Positions 33,405 to 41,381 of a stretch of 64,000 nt of DNA are shown in pieces; within the stretch, counting starts at the first letter, position 1; every line of letters starts with the position of its first letter. Both the position numbers and the translations under genes were made by a program. The notes beneath the pieces were generated by a model that was not told the origin of the DNA, made no database searches, and was given only the letters and a program-made list of their open reading frames with translations. This DNA is from Amycolatopsis vancoresmycina. Its GTDB lineage: Bacteria; Actinomycetota; Actinomycetes; Mycobacteriales; Pseudonocardiaceae. The DNA lies in the NCBI RefSeq assembly GCF_000716785.1, contig NZ_JNYY01000006.1, positions 248,001 to 312,000 of the forward strand, in the 5' to 3' direction.

Positions 33405-33602
33405 GCGCTCTCCATATCCGACCGACGTGCGCCGGACGCTGCCACCGACACTTACGCAGAACACGCAAGACGGTACCGCAGCTTCGCCGGATCGGAACAG
33501 GGAACCGACATCCGAAAAACGACAGCTGCGCGACAAAGAAATGTCGAACGTTCTCTGGTCGTGAGTTTTTCCTGCCAGGAGATCCCGTTCAGGCGGGTAT
33601 TG

Positions 33603-34055
33603 TCACGCCTGGGACAACCGCGACCGGTCCACCACCGCGCGCAATTGCTGCAGCGTGCGGAGTGTCGTCTCCAAATCCTCCTGGGACACCTCCGCCGCCA
33701 CGTCCTCCGCCCACGCGACCTGCGTCTCCCCCAGGTCCCGCATCGCCGCGCGCGCCCGGCGCGTCAACGACAACACCGGCGCCCGCGCGTCGGCCGGGTT
33801 CGGCAGCCGGTCGAGCATTCCGTTGCGCAGCAGGCGGTTCACCGTCTCCTGGACGCTCTGCCGGCGCAGCCCGCGGCGGCGGGCCACCTCGGCCGCGGTC
33901 GCCGGGCCGTCCTCGAGGAAGCCGAGCACCTGCCACTGCGCCGCGGTGAGCCCGACCGGCGCGGTCAGGGCGTCGCCCGCCGCGAGGAACCCGCCGTTGC
34001 AGGCGAAGACCGCGTCGATCACGCGGGTGAACGTTTCGGCTCGGTGCGACCGCAT
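33603..34055 (-). CDS. MarR-family transcriptional regulator
   Basis: A 150-residue winged-helix regulator. LTAAQWQVLGFLEDGPATAA and RRRGLRRQSVQETVNRLLRN form the DNA-binding core, and the wing RLPNPADARAPVLSLTRR has the usual DxR motif. The start ATG 34055 gives normal length; a longer frame exists upstream but crosses the operator. It is divergent from the DUF1579 gene, and a perfect 18-bp palindrome lies between them, so autoregulation and control of that gene are expected. Confidence 0.88.
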   Translation of the reverse strand: MRSHRAETFTRVIDAVFACNGGFLAAGDALTAPVGLTAAQWQVLGFLEDGPATAAEVARRRGLRRQSVQETVNRLLRNGMLDRLPNPADARAPVLSLTRRARAAMRDLGETQVAWAEDVAAEVSQEDLETTLRTLQQLRAVVDRSRLSQA

Positions 34056-34073
34056 GCGTGCTAGCCTCGCATA

Positions 34074-34091
34074 TCGACAGGCACCTGTCGA
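34074..34091. promoter_or_regulatory. MarR operator
   Basis: TCGACAGG-CA-CCTGTCGA is a perfect 18-bp inverted repeat, centred between the divergent MarR (start 34055) and DUF1579 (start 34104) genes. Its size and position are those of a MarR dimer site. Confidence 0.65.
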
Positions 34092-34103
34092 AATGGAGAC
34101 ACC

Positions 34104-34571
34104 ATGGACATGCCCCGCCTCGGTCCCGCGCACGAAGCGCTGAAGGCGTTCGTCGGCGACTGGACCGGCACCGAGGAGCTCGCCGCCTCGCCGTGGGCGC
34201 CGGCCTCGACCGCGCACGCGGACTGCGAGTACCGGCTGGCGCTCAACGGTTTCGCGGTGGTCCAGCACTACCGGCAACGCCGGGAAGACGGCTCGGAGTT
34301 CCTCGGCCACAACGTCTTCACCGCCGATCCGGACACCGGCGAGACGCTCTGGTACGGCTTCGACAGCTACGGTTTCCCACCCGAGTCACCCGCCCGCGGC
34401 GGCTGGACCGGTGGCACGCTGACCCTCGAAAAGAAGACCGCGCGCGGGATCGCCCGGCACCGGCTCACGCCGGACGGCGGGACGCTGACGCACGAAATCG
34501 CCATCCGGATGGGTGAAAACCCGACGTACAGCCCGTTTTTGCGCGCGCGGTACACCCGGAAGGAGCAGTAG
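34104..34571 (+). CDS. DUF1579-family protein
   Basis: A 155-residue small beta-barrel-like protein. HEALKAFVGDWTGTEELAAS, DCEYRLALNGFAVVQHYRQR and the C-terminal EIAIRMGENPTYSPFLRARY are the family segments. Members resemble fatty-acid or lipocalin-like binding barrels, and no enzymatic function is established. It begins with ATG 34104 after GGAGA. It is probably repressed by the divergent MarR protein and may be part of a detoxification response. Confidence 0.8.
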   Translation: MDMPRLGPAHEALKAFVGDWTGTEELAASPWAPASTAHADCEYRLALNGFAVVQHYRQRREDGSEFLGHNVFTADPDTGETLWYGFDSYGFPPESPARGGWTGGTLTLEKKTARGIARHRLTPDGGTLTHEIAIRMGENPTYSPFLRARYTRKEQ

Positions 34572-34612
34572 CGGGCCCGGAACTGTCGGACCCCCGGAGT
34601 ACAGATGGGGGC

Positions 34613-36532
34613 GTGACCGATACCACCACCACGGACCCGCCCCCGCTGATCGGGGTCGAGAACGTGAAGATGCCCGAGTGGGCGCGCGTCGACGAACGCG
34701 TGGCCGCCGCGGGCTTCGGCCAGGCCGTGCGGGCGCTGCCCACCGCGGTCTCGGTCGTGCTGCGCCTGGCGTGGCGGACATCGCCACGGCTGACGCTGCT
34801 GGCCGCCGTCGTGCACGTCGTTTCGGGCTGTGTCACGGCGTTCGGGCTGCTCGCCACCGCGAACGTCTTCACCGCGCTGCTCGAACAAGGCCCGACCCCG
34901 GAACGCGTGCTGCAGTCGCTGCCGGCGATCGCGGTCGTCACCGGGTCGTACGCGGCGCGCGCGCTGCTGGACGCGGCCGTCGCCGCCGTCGAGGGAGCGC
35001 TGCGGCCGCGGGTGACAGCGGCGGCGGACGACGCGGTGACGGCCGCGGTCGTGCGCGTCGGGCTGATCGCGTTCGAGGACGCGGACTTCCGGGAGCTGGC
35101 GCGGCAAGGCGCGCGGTACGGTGTCCACGCCATCGAGACGAGCCTGCGCCGGCTGGCCGACCTGACGTCGTCGACGATTTCGCTCGTGGCGGCGATGATC
35201 ACGGCGGGGCTGCTCGACCCGTGGCTCGCGCCGGTGCTGCTGCTCGCCGCCGCGGCCGACGGCTGGGCCGCCGCGCGGGTGGCGAAGCTGAACTACCGGC
35301 ACTACGTCGACACCGTCGGGCGCAACATCCGCAAGTCGGTCGTGGAAGAGGTCGCCACCTGGCGCTCGATGGCCCTCGAACGGCACGCACTGACGTTGCA
35401 GGAGCCGCTGCTCGGCGAGTACCGGCGCATCTCGCGCAGCCTCACGCGCGAGGAGATCCGGCTGGCGCACCGGAGCAACCTGGTGCGCACCACCGGGCGG
35501 GCGGCCGCCGGCCTGGGCACGGCCGTCGCGTACCTGGTGCTCGGCTGGCTGCTCTACACCGGCGGCATGGAGCTGGCGCTGGCCGGCACGGCGGTGCTGG
35601 CGATGCGCACGGCGTCGACGGCGCTGTCGAGCACCATGCGCGCGGTCAACTCGCTGTACGAGGACTCCTTCTACATCGGGTTCTACAACCAGCTGCTCGT
35701 GGAGTCGGAGAAACGGCAGCACCCGCCGACGTCGGTCACCGCGCCCGCCGACCCCGGCGAGATCCGGCTGGACGGCGTCACGTTCACCTACCCCGGCGGG
35801 AAGACCCCGGCCCTGCGGGACGTCTCGGTGACGATCCGGCGCGGCGAGGTCGTCGCGCTGGTCGGCGAGAACGGCTCGGGCAAGACCACCCTCGGCAAGC
35901 TCCTCACCGGGCTCTACCCGCCGGACGAGGGCACGGTCCGCTGGGACGACGTCGACCTGGCGCGCGCGGACCCGGCGTCGGTGCACGCGAACATCGCGGT
36001 GATCGCGCAGGAACCGGCGGAGTGGCCGATGACCGCGGCGAACAACATCACGGTCGGGCGGCTCGGCCGGGCCGACCCGGACGGGCTGGCGTGGCAGGAG
36101 GCCGTCGGCCACTCGGGCGCGGACGAGGTGATCTCGGGCCTGCCCGGCAAGGAGCACACGGTCCTGTCGAAGAAGTTCGACGAGGGCCACGACCTGTCCG
36201 GCGGCCAGTGGCAGCGCATGGGCATCGCCCGCGGCATCTACCGCGACGCCGCGGTCCTGGTGGCCGACGAGCCGACGGCGGCGCTCGACGCCCGCGCCGA
36301 AGCCCGGGTGTTCGCCGGGCTGCAGCACGCGAGCCGCTCGGGCCGCGGCCGCCGCACGACGGTGCTGGTGACGCACCGGCTGGCCAACATCCGGTCGGCC
36401 GACCGGATCCTGGTGCTGGAAAAAGGAAGGCTGATCGAAGAAGGTACCCACGACGAGCTGATCCGCGCCGGCGGGATCTACCACGAGCTGTACGAGATCC
36501 AGGCCCGCGCCTACCGGAACGAGCCACCATGA
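34613..36532 (+). CDS. ABC transporter, fused permease and ATPase
   Basis: A 639-residue half-transporter. The N-terminal transmembrane domain has about six helices (from LTLLAAVVHVVSGCVTAFGL to LGTAVAYLVLGWLLYTG). The C-terminal ATPase has Walker A GENGSGKTT, signature LSGGQWQRMGIARG, Walker B VLVADEPTAALD and the H-loop TVLVTHRLANI. It is an exporter type that works as a homodimer or with another half. The GTG start at 34613 follows GATGGGGG. The stop overlaps the next ATG as ATGA, coupling it to an alpha/beta hydrolase. The substrate is unknown. Confidence 0.92.
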   Translation: MTDTTTTDPPPLIGVENVKMPEWARVDERVAAAGFGQAVRALPTAVSVVLRLAWRTSPRLTLLAAVVHVVSGCVTAFGLLATANVFTALLEQGPTPERVLQSLPAIAVVTGSYAARALLDAAVAAVEGALRPRVTAAADDAVTAAVVRVGLIAFEDADFRELARQGARYGVHAIETSLRRLADLTSSTISLVAAMITAGLLDPWLAPVLLLAAAADGWAAARVAKLNYRHYVDTVGRNIRKSVVEEVATWRSMALERHALTLQEPLLGEYRRISRSLTREEIRLAHRSNLVRTTGRAAAGLGTAVAYLVLGWLLYTGGMELALAGTAVLAMRTASTALSSTMRAVNSLYEDSFYIGFYNQLLVESEKRQHPPTSVTAPADPGEIRLDGVTFTYPGGKTPALRDVSVTIRRGEVVALVGENGSGKTTLGKLLTGLYPPDEGTVRWDDVDLARADPASVHANIAVIAQEPAEWPMTAANNITVGRLGRADPDGLAWQEAVGHSGADEVISGLPGKEHTVLSKKFDEGHDLSGGQWQRMGIARGIYRDAAVLVADEPTAALDARAEARVFAGLQHASRSGRGRRTTVLVTHRLANIRSADRILVLEKGRLIEEGTHDELIRAGGIYHELYEIQARAYRNEPP

Positions 36533-37404
36533 CCGAGCACCTGACGCGCGTCAACGGCGTCGAGCTGTGCCACGAGGCGTTCGGCGCCCCCGGCGCGCGG
36601 CCGCTCCTGCTCATCATGGGCCTCGGCGCCCCGATGATCTGGTGGGACGAGGAGTTCTGCACGGACCTGGCCGAGCGCGGATTCCGGGTGATCCGGTTCG
36701 ACAACCGGGACGCCGGGCGGTCGAGCCGGATGCGCGGACGGGCGAACCTCGCGCAGGCGTACGTGCTGCGCAGCGCGCCCTACTCCCTGGCGGACATGGC
36801 CGACGACGCCGCCGGGCTGCTGGACGCGCTGGGCGTCCCCGCCGCGCACGTGGCCGGAGCGTCGATGGGCGGGATGATCGCGCAGACCCTGGCCATCCGG
36901 CACCCGGCGCGGGTGCGGTCCCTGACGTCGATCATGTCGAGCACCGGCGGCCGCCTGGTCGGCCGCCCGAGCCCGCGGACGATGCCGATGCTGCTCACGG
37001 CGCCCCCGCGGACCCGCGCGGACTACGTCGAGCTGCTGGTGCGCACGTTCCGGCTGATCGGTTCGCCGGGCTACCCGTTCGACGAGGACCGGATGCGACG
37101 GCGGGCCGAGCGCACGTACGACCGAGGCGTACCCCCGGGCGGCTCGTTGCGCCAGCTCGCCGCGATCATGGCCGACCGCGACCGCACCCCGCTGCTGCGA
37201 AGGGTCCGCGTACCGGCTCTGGTGGTGCACGGCGCCCGCGACCCGTTGGTGCACCCCTCGGGCGGCCGCGCCACGGCCCGGGCAATCCCAGGGGCAGACC
37301 TCGACATCATCCCCGGCATGGGCCACGACCTGCCCCGCGCAGTCTGGCCGCGGGTGATAACGGGCATCAGCCGCATCGCCGACCGCGCCGACACCGCAGG
37401 CTGA
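36529..37404 (+). CDS. Alpha/beta hydrolase
   Basis: A 291-residue alpha/beta-fold hydrolase. The oxyanion segment LLLIMGLGAPMIWWDEEF, the nucleophile Ser in VAGASMGGMIAQTLA, the acid region VPALVVHGARDPLVHP and the catalytic His in IPGMGHDLPRAVW are all present. Such enzymes hydrolyse esters or act as haloperoxidase-like or epoxide hydrolases. It is translationally coupled to the ABC transporter (ATG at 36529 overlaps its stop), so it may modify or release the transported compound. A 21-bp repeat array follows. Confidence 0.9.
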   Translation: MTEHLTRVNGVELCHEAFGAPGARPLLLIMGLGAPMIWWDEEFCTDLAERGFRVIRFDNRDAGRSSRMRGRANLAQAYVLRSAPYSLADMADDAAGLLDALGVPAAHVAGASMGGMIAQTLAIRHPARVRSLTSIMSSTGGRLVGRPSPRTMPMLLTAPPRTRADYVELLVRTFRLIGSPGYPFDEDRMRRRAERTYDRGVPPGGSLRQLAAIMADRDRTPLLRRVRVPALVVHGARDPLVHPSGGRATARAIPGADLDIIPGMGHDLPRAVWPRVITGISRIADRADTAG

Positions 37405-37434
37405 TGCACCCACACCCCAGTCCAGTACGCGTCA

Positions 37435-37518
37435 CTCGCGTGATCAGACACGGATCTCGCGTGATTGGGCGCGGATCTCGCGTGATTGGCGGGGCATCTC
37501 GCGTGATTGGTGGGGCAT
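37435..37518. repeat. Four tandem 21-bp units (CTCGCGTGAT type)
   Basis: Units at 37435, 37456, 37477 and 37498 are 21 bases each and begin CTCGCGTGAT; the last bases vary (GACACGGAT, GGGCGCGGAT, GGCGGGGCAT, GGTGGGGCAT). The array fills the gap between convergent stops at 37404 and 37525. The unit length equals that of the array at 4872-4985, although the sequence differs. Confidence 0.8.
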
Positions 37519-37524
37519 CAGGCG

Positions 37525-38280
37525 TCAGGTGGTGAGGGTCAGGGAGCCCAGGTGGGAGAAGTGGGCCGCGATGCGGGAGGCGCGGTGGAGCGGGACCGCG
37601 TCCGTCATGCCGCCGGTCAGGACCAGCCAGCCCGGCTCCAAAGCCAAGCCGCGCGCTGCCAGGGTGTTCGCCGCCAGGGCCAGCGCTTCCGCCGGGTGGC
37701 CCTGGACCGCCGCTCCCGTTGCCGTGTCGACGATCTGGCCGTCGACCTCCAGCAGGGTCGCCTCGAGCGAAAGGTCCAGCGAAGCGGGCGGCAGGCCCAC
37801 CGGGCCGACGCTGAAGTACGCCGACGAGCCGTTGTCCGCCACCGCGTCCGGGAGGGTGAAGCGGTAGTCCTCGTACCGGCTGTCGATCACCTCGATGCCG
37901 CCGTACACGCGGTCGACCGCGGCCAGGGCCGTCGCCGCCGTGACGCCGGGTCCGGCCAGGCGGCGGCCCAGCACGAACACCAGCTCCGGCTCCGCACGCG
38001 GATGAATGAGTGGCGGCACCGGCACGCCCGCCGGCAGCACCATCGCGTCCGTCAGCCAGGCCAGCAGCGGTGAATCGATCCCCATCCGCTGTTGCTTGGC
38101 CCGCGAGGTCAGCCCCAGCTTCACCCCGACGAGCGTCTCGCCGCGCGCCCGCCGCTGCCGCAGCGCCTCGTCCTGGATCGCGTACGCCGTGTCGACGTCC
38201 AGGTCCGGCCACTCGGCGGAGAGCGGCGCGCGCTCCGAAACCGTCCCCAACAGCGCAGCCGCCGCCTCGCGCACGTTCAC
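37525..38280 (-). CDS. 2-keto-4-pentenoate hydratase / oxalocrotonate decarboxylase family
   Basis: A 251-residue fumarylacetoacetate-hydrolase-fold protein. LVGVKLGLTSRAKQQRMGID, the metal ligands in HPRAEPELVFVLGRRL and IEVIDSRYEDYRF are the family marks. Together with the next gene it forms the pair (hydratase plus decarboxylase) used in meta-cleavage of catechols, where the two proteins form a complex. Which is which cannot be decided by eye. The start GTG 38280 overlaps the neighbouring stop as GTGA, so it is the second gene of a coupled pair. Confidence 0.85.
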   Translation of the reverse strand: MNVREAAAALLGTVSERAPLSAEWPDLDVDTAYAIQDEALRQRRARGETLVGVKLGLTSRAKQQRMGIDSPLLAWLTDAMVLPAGVPVPPLIHPRAEPELVFVLGRRLAGPGVTAATALAAVDRVYGGIEVIDSRYEDYRFTLPDAVADNGSSAYFSVGPVGLPPASLDLSLEATLLEVDGQIVDTATGAAVQGHPAEALALAANTLAARGLALEPGWLVLTGGMTDAVPLHRASRIAAHFSHLGSLTLTT

Positions 38281-39086
38281 GATTCCTCCGAAGCAGGAGC
38301 AGGAGCGAAGACCGCCGTGACGCTGCCGATCCCGGCGATCGTGGTGACGATCGTGTCGCCCGGGGACACCGGGATCGCCCGGGTCATCGAGCCCGGCAGC
38401 ACGACGTGACCCGGCTCGAGGGTGACGCCCAACGGCCCCACCGTGTTCGCCAGCCACACCAGCGAGTTCACCGGCGACCCGAGCACCGCGCCGCCCGCGC
38501 CGGTCGCCGCCACCGTTCCGTTCTGGTACAGCACGCAGCCCGCCAGCCGCAGATCCACCGACCCCAACGAGGTCGGGCTGCTGCCCAGCACCACCCCGCC
38601 GGACGACGCGTTGTCGGAGATCGTGTCGAACAGCGAGATCTTCCAGTCCTGGATGCGGGAGTCGACGATCTCCAGCGACGGCAGCACGAAGTCGACCGCC
38701 CGCACCGCGTCGGCGACCGTCACGCCCGGGCCGCGCAGGGCCGAGCCGAGCACGAACGCGATCTCCGGCTCGATCCGCGGCTGCAGGAACGCCGACGTCG
38801 GGATCGGCTGGTGCTCCAGGTGGAACATGCTGCCGGTGAGGTGCCCGTAGTCGGGCTGGTCGACGCCCATCTGCCGCTGCATCGCCGCCGACGCGAGGCC
38901 GACCTTGTGCCCGCGGACGGCGTCGCCGCCCTCGCCCCAGCGGCGCACCTGCTCCTGCTGGATCCGGTAGGCGTCCTCGACGCCCGCGTCGGGGTACGTC
39001 TTGATCAGCGGCTCGATCGGCTCGCGCGTGGCATAGGCCCCCGCCAGCGCCGACGCGGCCTCCTGCACCTTGCTGACATCCACCAC
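38277..39086 (-). CDS. 2-keto-4-pentenoate hydratase family
   Basis: A 269-residue paralogue of the next gene, with the same fold: VRGHKVGLASAAMQRQMGVD, RIEPEIAFVLGSAL with metal ligands, and SLEIVDSRIQDWKISLFDTI. It probably acts in a meta-cleavage or related ring-fission pathway, hydrating 2-oxopent-4-enoate or decarboxylating 4-oxalocrotonate. GTG 39086 or 39083 is the start; neither has a strong ribosome site. The gene is divergent from a VOC protein. The other meta-pathway genes (dioxygenase, dehydrogenase, aldolase) are not in the window. Confidence 0.85.
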   Translation of the reverse strand: MVDVSKVQEAASALAGAYATREPIEPLIKTYPDAGVEDAYRIQQEQVRRWGEGGDAVRGHKVGLASAAMQRQMGVDQPDYGHLTGSMFHLEHQPIPTSAFLQPRIEPEIAFVLGSALRGPGVTVADAVRAVDFVLPSLEIVDSRIQDWKISLFDTISDNASSGGVVLGSSPTSLGSVDLRLAGCVLYQNGTVAATGAGGAVLGSPVNSLVWLANTVGPLGVTLEPGHVVLPGSMTRAIPVSPGDTIVTTIAGIGSVTAVFAPAPASEES

Positions 39087-39127
39087 CGGGACTCTGCCGT
39101 GCGCGCCTCCCGCACACAAGCGGCGAT

Positions 39128-39144
39128 GTTCCGTCCAGCGGAAC
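39128..39144. promoter_or_regulatory. GTTCCG palindrome in the hydratase/VOC spacer
   Basis: GTTCCG-TCCAG-CGGAAC is a perfect inverted repeat (6-bp arms) in the 135-base divergent spacer. TTCCG/CGGAA palindromes suit IclR-type regulators of aromatic catabolism, but no such gene is adjacent. Confidence 0.4.
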
Positions 39145-39161
39145 TCTCGCCAGACAACCTC

Positions 39162-39190
39162 TTGCGCGCGAGATAAATCAGGCGTAGCGT
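39162..39190 (+). promoter_or_regulatory. Promoter candidate for the VOC gene
   Basis: TTGCGC (39162-39167) and TAGCGT (39185-39190) are 17 bases apart; the predicted start at about 39197 is followed by AGGAAGGG at 39202-39209 and the ATG at 39222. Confidence 0.4.
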
Positions 39191-39221
39191 CGGGGACACA
39201 CCAGGAAGGGACGTGAGGGAC

Positions 39222-39725
39222 ATGGCACCGACCCCGGCCGAGGTCACCAAGCTCGCCGAAGCCCGCGACGCGCTGCGCGAGCGCCACCTGCGCCCGGCCG
39301 CCGAACGCCCGGCGACGAACGGGCGCGGCATCCACCACACCGCGCTGATCTCCAGCGACGTCGAGCGGACCATCGAGTTCTACCAGGACGTCCTCGGCTT
39401 CCCGCTCACCGAACTCATCGAGAACCGCGACTACCCCGGCTCCAGCCACTTCTTCTTCGACGTCGGCAACGGCAACGCGGTCGCCTTCTTCGACCTGCCC
39501 GGGCTGGACCTCGGCCCGTACGCGGAGGTCCTCGGTGGACTGCACCACCTGGCCCTGTCCGTCACGCCCGAACGGTGGAGCGCGATCAAGGACAAGCTCG
39601 ACGAGGCCGGCGTGCAGTACCTGCTGGAGAGCAAGACCTCCATCTACCTGTCCGATCCGGACGGTGCCCGCGTCGAGCTGATCTCCGACCCGCTCGGCGA
39701 GATGTACGGCGAGAAGATCGGCTGA
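39222..39725 (+). CDS. VOC-family protein (glyoxalase/dioxygenase-like)
   Basis: A 167-residue vicinal-oxygen-chelate protein. The metal His of GIHHTALISSDVERTIEFYQ and the second module LHHLALSVTPERWSA with the Glu of ARVELISDPLGEMYGEKIG are visible, so metal binding is likely. It resembles extradiol-dioxygenase-like or glyoxalase proteins. ATG 39222 is preferred over GTG 39213 because AGGAAGGG is correctly spaced for ATG. It is divergent from the hydratase pair and might act in the same ring-fission pathway, but this is not proven. Confidence 0.82.
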   Translation: MAPTPAEVTKLAEARDALRERHLRPAAERPATNGRGIHHTALISSDVERTIEFYQDVLGFPLTELIENRDYPGSSHFFFDVGNGNAVAFFDLPGLDLGPYAEVLGGLHHLALSVTPERWSAIKDKLDEAGVQYLLESKTSIYLSDPDGARVELISDPLGEMYGEKIG

Positions 39726-39781
39726 AAGCGTGGTCCCGGCGTCGCGCGCCAATTAGCCTGTGCGCGACGTCTGGAGGTTCG

Positions 39782-40354
39782 ATGTCCGATTGGTCGCTCT
39801 CGCGCGCGAAGGCGCGGCTCGATCGCCGCGAGGTGCTCGACGAACTCACCGCACGTACCCGGTTCGAGGTGCGGCTGCACCTGAACGAACCGGCGACGAA
39901 CGGCGCCTACGACGAGCTGACGAGCATCTTCGCGATCGGGCACGGCGAGTGCGCGGCCCTCCTCAAGCACCACCGGCTGCTGCCGTGGTGGGAGCGCGCG
40001 CTGCTGTTCCGCTACGCGCGGCGCATGCACGGCAAGGCGATCATGCGCAGTGTCGGCGTCGTCCCCGCCGAGGTGGCCCCGCAGGCGGCCCGCGCGTTCG
40101 GCGCCGAGATCGCGGAGCTGGCCCCCGGCTCCGGGGACACCGGCGCCAAGTACGACCTGCAGGGCCGTGGCCTGCTGACCGTGTTCCGGATCGCGGTCGG
40201 CGCCAAGGGCGAAATCTGGCCCGACCGCCACGAGGTGGCGACGACGTCCGCCCGCAACATCCTGACCTGCGCCGCGACCTTCGCCCACCGGAAGCCGTGG
40301 CACGTCGTGTGGCCGGTCTACCGCGTGCGCGGCCTGCGGCTCTGGAAGCTTTGA
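39782..40354 (+). CDS. Hypothetical protein
   Basis: A 190-residue soluble basic protein that I do not recognise. It has a helical start (SRAKARLDRREVLDELTART), a segment FAIGHGECAALLKHHRLLPW with several His residues, and a strand-rich C-terminus ending VVWPVYRVRGLRLWKL. There is no signal or membrane segment. The start ATG 39782 is supported by GGAGG 7 bases upstream. It stands 56 bases after the VOC gene and 23 before a CoA-binding protein on the same strand, so these may form one operon. Confidence 0.7.
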   Translation: MSDWSLSRAKARLDRREVLDELTARTRFEVRLHLNEPATNGAYDELTSIFAIGHGECAALLKHHRLLPWWERALLFRYARRMHGKAIMRSVGVVPAEVAPQAARAFGAEIAELAPGSGDTGAKYDLQGRGLLTVFRIAVGAKGEIWPDRHEVATTSARNILTCAATFAHRKPWHVVWPVYRVRGLRLWKL

Positions 40355-40377
40355 CGCCGGCGAAGCGTTCCACCGGT

Positions 40378-40779
40378 ATGAACGCAGAGGAGATCCTCGC
40401 CGGCGCGAAGACCATCGCCGTCGTCGGCCTGAGCCGCGATCCGGCCAAGGCCGCGCACGGCGTCCCGGCGGTCCTGCAGGCGCACGGCTTCCGGATCATC
40501 CCGGTGCACCCGACCGCGACCGAGCTGCTCGGCGAAAAGGCGTACCGGTCGCTGAAGGACATCCCCGAGCCGGTGGACCTCGTCGACGTCTTCCGGCCGT
40601 CGCCCGAAGCGCCGGGCATCGCCCGCGAAGCCGTCGAAATCGGCGCCAAAGCGCTGTGGCTGCAGCAGGGCATCGTCTCCGCCGAAGCGCGCCGCATCGC
40701 CGAAGAGGGCGGGCTCGCCTACGTCGAAAACCGGTGCACCGCCGTGGTCCGCGCGACCGCCTCGATCTCGAAGCGCTAG
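40378..40779 (+). CDS. CoA-binding protein
   Basis: A 133-residue Rossmann-fold protein of the YccU/CoA-binding family. KTIAVVGLSRDPAKAAHGV is the nucleotide loop; FRIIPVHPTATELLGEKAYR and ALWLQQGIVSAEARRIAEEG are family segments, and a conserved Cys in YVENRCTAV ends the fold. It binds CoA or a related cofactor; the cellular role is unclear. Its stop overlaps the stop of the convergent NHL gene by the 4 bases CTAG. Confidence 0.88.
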   Translation: MNAEEILAGAKTIAVVGLSRDPAKAAHGVPAVLQAHGFRIIPVHPTATELLGEKAYRSLKDIPEPVDLVDVFRPSPEAPGIAREAVEIGAKALWLQQGIVSAEARRIAEEGGLAYVENRCTAVVRATASISKR

Positions 40780-41381
40780 CCGGACGCTCCGAAGTGGACG
40801 ATTCGGTGGTTGCCCGGCTCGGCGACCCAGACACCGCCCGCGCCGTCGTCGGCCATGTCCCGAGGTGAGCTGATCGGCTCGGTCGTGTCGGACAGCGCGG
40901 CGCCCGTGCGGGTGTCGAACCGGGCCACCCGCCCGGTGTCGTCGACCAGCAGCCGCCCGGCGCGGTCGAGCGCGACGCCGCGGGGCCGGACCAGGCCGAC
41001 GAATTCGCGCGTGAAGCCGCCCCACCACGAGAACTGCACCACGCGGCGGTTTCCGGTGTCGGCGACGTAGACGTTGCCCGCCGCGTCGACGGCGACCGCT
41101 TCCGGCGCCTTGAGCCGCCCGGCCAGGACGCGCACGAGCGCGCCGTCGCGGGTGAATGCCTGCACGCGGTCGTTGCCCGTGTCGGCCACCCACACGCGGC
41201 CGCGCGCGTCGACGGCGATCCCGGACGGCGCGCGGAACTGCCCGGGCCCGGCGCCGGGCCCGCCGAAGGCCCGCGGGAGCGCCGCGACTTCACTGCTGGT
41301 CACGGCACCAGGATCACCGGCGGCGAGCCACCGCAGCCAGGGCCGTGACCAGTGTTCAGCGACTGTTCCGCCCCCGCTCAC
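40776..41381 (-). CDS. NHL-repeat protein at the end of the gas-vesicle cluster
   Basis: A 201-residue beta-propeller-type protein. Repeated NHL units are clear: APSGIAVDARGRVWVADTGN, APEAVAVDAAGNVYVADTGN and RPRGVALDRAGRLLVDDTG, followed by a weaker one near GAGGVWVAEPGNHRIV. About four repeats make only part of a propeller, so a dimer or partner may complete it. The start GTG 41381 overlaps the stop of the gvp gene as GTGA; a longer frame to 41399 is less likely. This coupling suggests a role with the gas-vesicle proteins, perhaps scaffolding, which is inference. Confidence 0.75.
   Translation of the reverse strand: MSGGGTVAEHWSRPWLRWLAAGDPGAVTSSEVAALPRAFGGPGAGPGQFRAPSGIAVDARGRVWVADTGNDRVQAFTRDGALVRVLAGRLKAPEAVAVDAAGNVYVADTGNRRVVQFSWWGGFTREFVGLVRPRGVALDRAGRLLVDDTGRVARFDTRTGAALSDTTEPISSPRDMADDGAGGVWVAEPGNHRIVHFGASG

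Noticed and set aside
34513..37404. A fused hydrolase of 963 codons extending through the ABC gene
   Set aside because: The upstream part is out of frame with the transporter and has no protein character; ATG 36529 is the coupled start.
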